Of a stretch of DNA of 64,000 bases, positions 59,870 to 64,000 are shown piece after piece. The stretch is from NCBI GenBank assembly GCA_014138725.1, contig JACJID010000003.1:806001-870000 (forward strand). The letters run 5' to 3'. Position 1 is the first letter of the stretch; every line of letters begins with the position of its first letter. The position numbers were made by a program, and so were the translations under genes. Origin of the DNA: Kutzneria viridogrisea (GTDB lineage: Bacteria; Actinomycetota; Actinomycetes; Mycobacteriales; Pseudonocardiaceae). The notes below the pieces were generated by a model, which was not told the origin of the DNA, did not search any database, and saw only the letters and a list, made by a program, of their open reading frames with translations.

Positions 59870-60367
59870 TCAGACCACCTTGGCCGCGGTGATCACGATG
59901 TCCTCGGTCGGCACGTCCTGGTGGCCGGCCTTGCTGCCGGTGCGCACCCCGGCGAACTTGTCGACCACGTCCTGGCCCTCGACGACCTTGCCGAACACCG
60001 TGTAGCCGAAGCCCTGCGCGGTGGGCGCGGTGAAGTCCAGGAACGCGTTGTCGCTGAAGTTGATGAAGAACTGCGAGGTGGCCGAGTGCGGGTCCGGGGT
60101 GCGGGCCATGGCCACCGTGTAGCGCAGGTTCTTCAGGCCGTTGCTGGCCTCGTTCTCCACCGGCTTGCGGGTCGCCTTCTGCTTCATGTCCGGGGTGAAG
60201 CCGCCACCCTGGGCCATGAAACCGGAGATGATCCGGTGGAAGATCGTGCCGTCGTAGTGACCCTCGTTGACGTAGGTCACGAAGTTCTCGACGGACTTCG
60301 GGGCCTTCTCCGCGTCGAGTTCGAGCACGATCGAGCCGAGAGTGGTGTCCAGCTGGACCTGGGTCAT
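59870..60367 (-). CDS. Peptidyl-prolyl cis-trans isomerase (cyclophilin)
   Basis: A 165-residue cytosolic cyclophilin of the E. coli PpiA/PpiB class, speeding proline isomerisation in folding. The active site is recognisable in 'GTIFHRIISGFMAQGGGF' (catalytic Arg), 'SATSQFFINFSDN' and 'GYTVFGKVVEGQDVVDKF'. It opens TQVQLDTTLGSIVLELD as in PpiB. ATG 60367 follows GGAGAATC; the longer frame is not needed. Confidence 0.95.
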   Translation of the reverse strand: MTQVQLDTTLGSIVLELDAEKAPKSVENFVTYVNEGHYDGTIFHRIISGFMAQGGGFTPDMKQKATRKPVENEASNGLKNLRYTVAMARTPDPHSATSQFFINFSDNAFLDFTAPTAQGFGYTVFGKVVEGQDVVDKFAGVRTGSKAGHQDVPTEDIVITAAKVV

Positions 60368-60419
60368 GATTCTCCTTGGCAGATACTGCAACTGGACACA
60401 CCGTATAACGCGACCGTGA

Positions 60420-62366
60420 TCAGAGCAGCGCGGCCAGTAGGGAGTCGGTGTCCCCGGTGCCCATCCGGACGAACAGCGGTAGCGTGCCCGGCCCCGCGTG
60501 GTAGTCGTGCAGGTCCCCTCGCACGACCCGGTGGTTGGCCACGTCGAACCAGGCCCCGTGGCCCAGGTGCACGTCCCGGCTGGTCCCCTCGGTCAGCACC
60601 GGCGCGACCAGCAACCCGTCCCCGAGCAGCCACTCGTCGGTGATCGTGTAGGCCGCCTGGTCCTGCGGGTCCTCGAAGAACAGCGGCTTCATGATCGGCT
60701 CACCGGTGGCCAGCGCCCGGTCCCGCTGGCGCAGGATGTACGGGGTCAGCCTCTCGTGCAGCCGCACCGCGTCCCGGTAGTACTGGACGGTCTGCGCGTC
60801 GAAGCCCACCGGCGAGGTGGAGGCGTACATCAGCGGGGTGGCCGCCGCGGCCTGCGCCCAGCGGATCAGCACCTGCCTGTCCGGGTGCTGCCCGTCCGAG
60901 CCGCCGATCATGTCGCTGGTCACGAACGGGTAGCCCACCGTGGACAGCGCCAGCAGTTGGCGCACCGCGACGCCCAGTGCCGCGAAGTTCGCCTCCTTGT
61001 CGATCTCGCGCACGACGAACCCGTTGCGCTGCGCCCCCGTCCAGTGCGAGCGGATGCCCACGCCCTGCAGGTCGTAGCCGTCGGCCATCTGGGCCCCCAG
61101 CCGCTGGTAGTCGGCCATGCTCAGGTCCGGCCGGTACGGCGCGCAGCTCTCGTCGAAAAAGCGCGTGTCGAACTTGAAGCCGTCCACCCCGTAATCGGTC
61201 ATCAGCTGGTGCAACTGGCCCTGGTACCAGGCGTTGGCCTCCGGGTTGGCCAGGTCCACGATGCCCGCCGAGCCGTTCCACCACTGCACGGTGCACGGCT
61301 TGGCCGGGTCCGCCTTGGACTTGAGCAGCCAGCCCCGGCTCGCGGCCAGCGCGTAGTTGGCCGAGTCCGGATTCGCCCACAGGCTCACCCACAGCCCGAA
61401 CCTGGCGCCCAGCCGGTGCACCTGGTCGACCATGCCGTGCGGGTCGGGGAACTTGGCGTTGAAGGTGAAGTCCCCGTAGTGCGCCGACCAGCCGTCGTCC
61501 AGGCTGAAGGTGTGCGCCGGGATGCCCGCGTCGTGGATGCCGCGCGCCCAGTCCAGGAAGCCCTGCTGCGTGACAGCGGTGTAGAACTGCGCCCAGGAGT
61601 TCCAGACCGGCTCCCGGTACTGGTAGTCCGGGGCGTCGCTCTTCTCCGGTTTGCCCGCGATGCCCACGTAGTCCTGGAAGACCTCGCGCGCGGTGTCGCG
61701 CACGAGGACCGTGGCCGACAGCTCGCCCCCGGCCAGCTCGGTCAGGTCGAAGACCCCGGGGTGGCGGTTGCCCAGCGACACGTCCTTGACCCCGTTGCCG
61801 AGCAGGTACAGGCCCGATCCCCTGGAGGTGAACCAGAACGGCTCGGTCATGTAGTACTCGGCGGGCCCGAAGGCGGGGTCCAGCGGCTGGCCGGTCTCCA
61901 GCGGCCAGGGCTGGAACGCGATCGGGTCCTGGGCGCCCCTGGTCGTCTCACCCTGGCCGTACCAGTGGCCGCCCGAGGCGAGGTCGTAGTGCACGCCGAG
62001 CCGTCCCGCCGAGGGCGGACGCACCTGGGCCGCCAGCGAGAAGCGGTGCTCGCCGGGGCCGATCGTGAGCTGGACCGTGCGGGCCGGGTCGGTGGTTCCC
62101 AGTGACAGCACCAGGTTCCCGGCCGAGTAGTGGGATGAGCGGACGTTGGTGACCGTGCCGCCGTCGAAGTCGATGGCGGGCGAGGCGGTGCGCAGCACGA
62201 CCTGTCCCCCGTGCCGCACGGTGAGCCGGAACGGGGCGCGGTCGATGTCGAGCCGGTAGCCGGAACGGTCCACCGACAGCCCGGACGCCGCCGCGACCGG
62301 TGCCAGGCCGAGACAGCTGGCGACTGCGGTCGCCAGCGCGACCGCGAGCGAAATGGTTCGACCCAT
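60420..62366 (-). CDS. Secreted GH31-family glycoside hydrolase
   Basis: A 648-residue exported alpha-glycosidase-type enzyme. The signal peptide MGRTISLAVALATAVASCLG ends near VAAAS. The N-terminal beta-sandwich runs to about 230; the TIM barrel carries 'HTFSLDDGWSAHYGDFTFNA' and the nucleophile region 'DYGVDGFKFDTRFFDE'. The usual acid/base segment (RS...GSQR...WxGD) appears as 'IRSHWTGAQRNGFVVREIDK', so the acid could be the Asp of REIDK. This pattern differs from classic alpha-glucosidases, and I do not assign a substrate. ATG 62366 gives the best leader; ATG 62378 is also possible. Confidence 0.88.
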   Translation of the reverse strand: MGRTISLAVALATAVASCLGLAPVAAASGLSVDRSGYRLDIDRAPFRLTVRHGGQVVLRTASPAIDFDGGTVTNVRSSHYSAGNLVLSLGTTDPARTVQLTIGPGEHRFSLAAQVRPPSAGRLGVHYDLASGGHWYGQGETTRGAQDPIAFQPWPLETGQPLDPAFGPAEYYMTEPFWFTSRGSGLYLLGNGVKDVSLGNRHPGVFDLTELAGGELSATVLVRDTAREVFQDYVGIAGKPEKSDAPDYQYREPVWNSWAQFYTAVTQQGFLDWARGIHDAGIPAHTFSLDDGWSAHYGDFTFNAKFPDPHGMVDQVHRLGARFGLWVSLWANPDSANYALAASRGWLLKSKADPAKPCTVQWWNGSAGIVDLANPEANAWYQGQLHQLMTDYGVDGFKFDTRFFDESCAPYRPDLSMADYQRLGAQMADGYDLQGVGIRSHWTGAQRNGFVVREIDKEANFAALGVAVRQLLALSTVGYPFVTSDMIGGSDGQHPDRQVLIRWAQAAAATPLMYASTSPVGFDAQTVQYYRDAVRLHERLTPYILRQRDRALATGEPIMKPLFFEDPQDQAAYTITDEWLLGDGLLVAPVLTEGTSRDVHLGHGAWFDVANHRVVRGDLHDYHAGPGTLPLFVRMGTGDTDSLLAALL

Positions 62367-62379
62367 GGTTGACACCATG
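62364..62379. promoter_or_regulatory. Inverted repeat over the GH31 start codons
   Basis: CATGGT-TGAC-ACCATG, perfect 6-bp arms with 4-bp spacer. It covers both candidate ATG codons, so it may be partly coincidental, but it could be a repressor site for sugar control. Confidence 0.3.
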
Positions 62380-62731
62380 CGGCGGCCCACTGGGACCGTC
62401 AAGCAATCTTGTTGTGTGGCAAGAAAAATCGGCCACCGGCACCGGACACGCCGATTGCCTGGTCATTCGCCGTCCGGCCGTCAGGGTGCCGTCACCGGTT
62501 GGCCGAACGCCACTCCACCACTGGTCGACAAACCCCAGCCCACTGGTCTGGACCGCCCTCCGAGTTCCCCTCACCTGGCACGAAAGGGGCAATTCCGCTG
62601 CCCGTTCTTCCCGGGAAACACGAAGGCGGGCTGATGCGGTCCCTGCCACCGCACCAGCCCGCCCGGTCAGGTAACCGGTGCGGTCCCTGCCACCGCGCCG
62701 GCACCTGGTCTGTGGGGACCCGGTCCCGTCC
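62380..62731. terminator. Gap between GH31 and inhibitor genes, with terminator at 62625-62663
   Basis: No gene. On the minus strand a 16-bp stem with one mismatch (outer arm GGCGGGCTG, inner arm TGCGGT, loop of 7 nt) lies about 70 bases after the inhibitor gene stop and is followed by a T-rich TTCGTGTTT. TGCGGTCCCTGCCACCGC is repeated at 62635-62652 and 62679-62696. Confidence 0.6.
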
Positions 62732-63139
62732 TCAGAACTCGAAGACGGACTTGGTCCTGGAGTGCAGAGCGCACTCGTTGCCGTAAGTCTGACTGAAGCT
62801 GACGAGCACTCCTCGCCAGTATCCGCTCTCGGAGACGGTCACCGGCTTGTAGATCATCGAACACAGCCGGTAGTCCACCGGAAGTGCCCGGAAGTCTCCC
62901 CCCACGGCCGACAGCTGCGAACAGGAGTCGACTGCGAACGGGTGGTCTCCGCCGATGGGATCGCACCGTAGCACGCTGGCGTTACGCACCGGTGAGATCT
63001 CCGTGCCATCACTGATCGTCAGCACCAGCATCGACTGCGGTGCGCCGAGCGGGACGGCGGGGGCGGCTGCTGCGACTGCGGGTACGGCCGTGGTGACGGC
63101 CGCCGCCACAAGACAGACGAGGAGCGGGGTGCGCCTCAT
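62732..63139 (-). CDS. Subtilisin-inhibitor-like (SSI family) secreted protein
   Basis: A 135-residue exported serine-protease inhibitor. A signal peptide of about 26 residues (MRRTPLLVCLVAAAVTTAVP) precedes the SSI domain with its four cysteines (VLRCDPIGG, VDSCSQL, YRLCSMIYKPV, NECALHS) forming the usual two disulfides. The reactive-site loop is CSMIYKPV, so the scissile bond is expected to be Met-Ile, close to the Met-Val of Streptomyces SSI. The C-terminus TKSVFEF is conserved. GGAGGATG before the ATG supports the start. Such inhibitors commonly target subtilisin-like proteases and transglutaminase-activating proteases. Confidence 0.9.
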   Translation of the reverse strand: MRRTPLLVCLVAAAVTTAVPAVAAAAPAVPLGAPQSMLVLTISDGTEISPVRNASVLRCDPIGGDHPFAVDSCSQLSAVGGDFRALPVDYRLCSMIYKPVTVSESGYWRGVLVSFSQTYGNECALHSRTKSVFEF

Positions 63140-63421
63140 CTCGCATCCTCCTGGAGAGTTGCCGTTCGGAACCGCGGATCTCGCGTTCCACAGGGTCTAC
63201 GTCTGGGCCCCACGTGAACTCACCACTTCTCACTCGTTTGGCCGAGCAAGCACCCACAGCGACCAGCGGTAACGTGATGTATCTAACGGTCATCAGCCGG
63301 TGACAGCAAACGTTGTAACACCGTAGACACAGACTGGACCGAGTGTGGTCTGCCTCGGCCGGACGTTTTCCGGCCCCATGTCGATGAGACGACAACTTCT
63401 TCCTCAGTCGAGAGGACTGCA

Positions 63422-63937
63422 ATGCAGCCACAGCGCCCGGACCGGGTTCCCGAGGTCCCGGTCCGCTTCTGGGAGGAGTGCGCGAAGTTCCGCCCCCAAC
63501 TGGTCGGGATCGCCTCCCGCCACTCCGGGGGACCGAGTCAGGCCGAGGACATCGTGCACGACGCACTGGTGCGCGCGGCCGGGTTCTCGGAACTGGACCT
63601 CGACCGCCTGCACCCCTTCCTGGTCACGGTGGTGAAGCGGCTGTGCGCGGACGAGGCCCGCCGCAACTCCACCGCGAACCGGGCCTACGCGAACCCGAAG
63701 CTGCATCCCGAACCCGCCGTCGATCCCGCCGAACGAACCTGCGACCGCGCCGAGGCGGACTGGGTCGCGTCCAAGCTGCCCAGGTTGACCGAGTACGAGC
63801 GGTCCCTGGTCTCGCTGGTGGCCAAGGGCTACCCGCACAACGACATCGCCAGGATCCTGGGCACCACGCCGAGGGCCACCCAGACCGCCATCTGCCGGGT
63901 CCGCGGCAAGATCAAGTCCTGGCGCCGGGGCGAGTAG
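63422..63937 (+). CDS. ECF-like RNA polymerase sigma factor
   Basis: A 171-residue sigma-70 family protein. Region 2 is 'GIASRHSGGPSQAEDIVHDA' to LVRAAGFSELDLDRLHPFLV, and region 4 is 'LPRLTEYERSLVSLVAKGYP' with 'IARILGTTPRATQTAICRVR'. No anti-sigma gene is adjacent in the visible part. GAGAGGA five bases before the ATG sets the start. The divergent gap 63140-63421 toward the inhibitor gene shows no obvious second gene. Confidence 0.88.
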   Translation: MQPQRPDRVPEVPVRFWEECAKFRPQLVGIASRHSGGPSQAEDIVHDALVRAAGFSELDLDRLHPFLVTVVKRLCADEARRNSTANRAYANPKLHPEPAVDPAERTCDRAEADWVASKLPRLTEYERSLVSLVAKGYPHNDIARILGTTPRATQTAICRVRGKIKSWRRGE

Positions 63938-63958
63938 CCCGCCAAGCACCGAAGAGAA

Positions 63959-63988
63959 ACGGGCCGCACCAGTGCTGGTGCGGCCCGT
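63959..63988 (+). terminator. Sigma-factor gene terminator
   Basis: A perfect 14-bp inverted repeat (ACGGGCCGCACCAG and its complement) with a 2-nt centre, 21 bases after the stop. Confidence 0.7.
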
Positions 63989-64000
63989 CCTGTCGTGCGG

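Overview
This 64-kb window is very GC-rich, has short intergenic gaps, uses many GTG/TTG starts and translationally coupled ATGA/GTGA overlaps, and carries actinobacterial families (DUF3052, DUF3145, an AhpE-type peroxiredoxin, a FasR-type regulator, a subtilisin-inhibitor-like protein, a calerythrin-like protein). It is a filamentous actinomycete chromosome. A member of Pseudonocardiaceae is my best guess, mainly because the calerythrin-like protein has the length and layout of the Saccharopolyspora protein. That family assignment is inference.

Region 1 (1-13.6 kb) is core and regulatory. It holds a two-component system facing a small proline-repeat exported protein, a flavin monooxygenase divergent from a MarR repressor with two matching operators, tRNA-Val(UAC), ahpE, DUF3052, aceE, a polysaccharide deacetylase, pnuC, an MscS-like channel and a secreted TAP-type peptidase. 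Region 2 (12.3-18.2 kb) is the type II fatty-acid synthase locus fasR-(lipoprotein)-fabD-fabH-acpP-fabF. It ends in a wrecked accD6-like carboxyltransferase pseudogene at the place where an intact accD6 stands in mycobacteria. Region 3 (18.2-33 kb) is mixed: DUF3145, membrane proteins, a lipase, three TetR regulators, a Ser/Thr kinase, oxidoreductases, a PLP deaminase, an auxiliary-looking tryptophanyl-tRNA synthetase, an ECF sigma factor, DoxX and a VOC protein.

Region 4 (33.06-48.61 kb, possibly to 50.4 kb) is the most unusual part: fourteen tightly coupled genes in two divergent operons. The left operon reads DegT-DegT-UbiA-FAD oxidase-AMP ligase-methyltransferase-CaiB-AMP ligase. The right operon reads Gfo/Idh-TIM isomerase-M20 hydrolase-Ldh-type reductase-Gfo/Idh-small conserved protein. 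There is no polyketide synthase, peptide synthetase or terpene cyclase. The gene set suggests an aminated sugar- or cyclitol-derived unit, joined to or decorated by an activated acid and a prenyl group, and I do not recognise the product. A UDP-GlcNAc-type dehydrogenase and the calerythrin-like gene lie immediately downstream and may belong.

Region 5 (50.4-64 kb) holds secreted hydrolases (S53 peptidase, GH31 glycosidase), a large LuxR regulator, membrane proteins, a MarR regulator, a fluoride-exporter pair, a cyclophilin, a subtilisin-inhibitor-like protein and a small ECF-like sigma factor.

Several non-coding repeat families run through the window. One is a long palindromic element with core GTGCCGTTC...GAACGGCAC, found at four single sites plus a five-copy tandem array at 57.4-57.9 kb. 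Another is a ~160-bp element with DnaA-box-like nonamers, present as inverted copies at 18.2 and 32.9 kb. The other two are GAGCGGGACTCGCG repeats and a 22-bp-period array at 26.4 kb.
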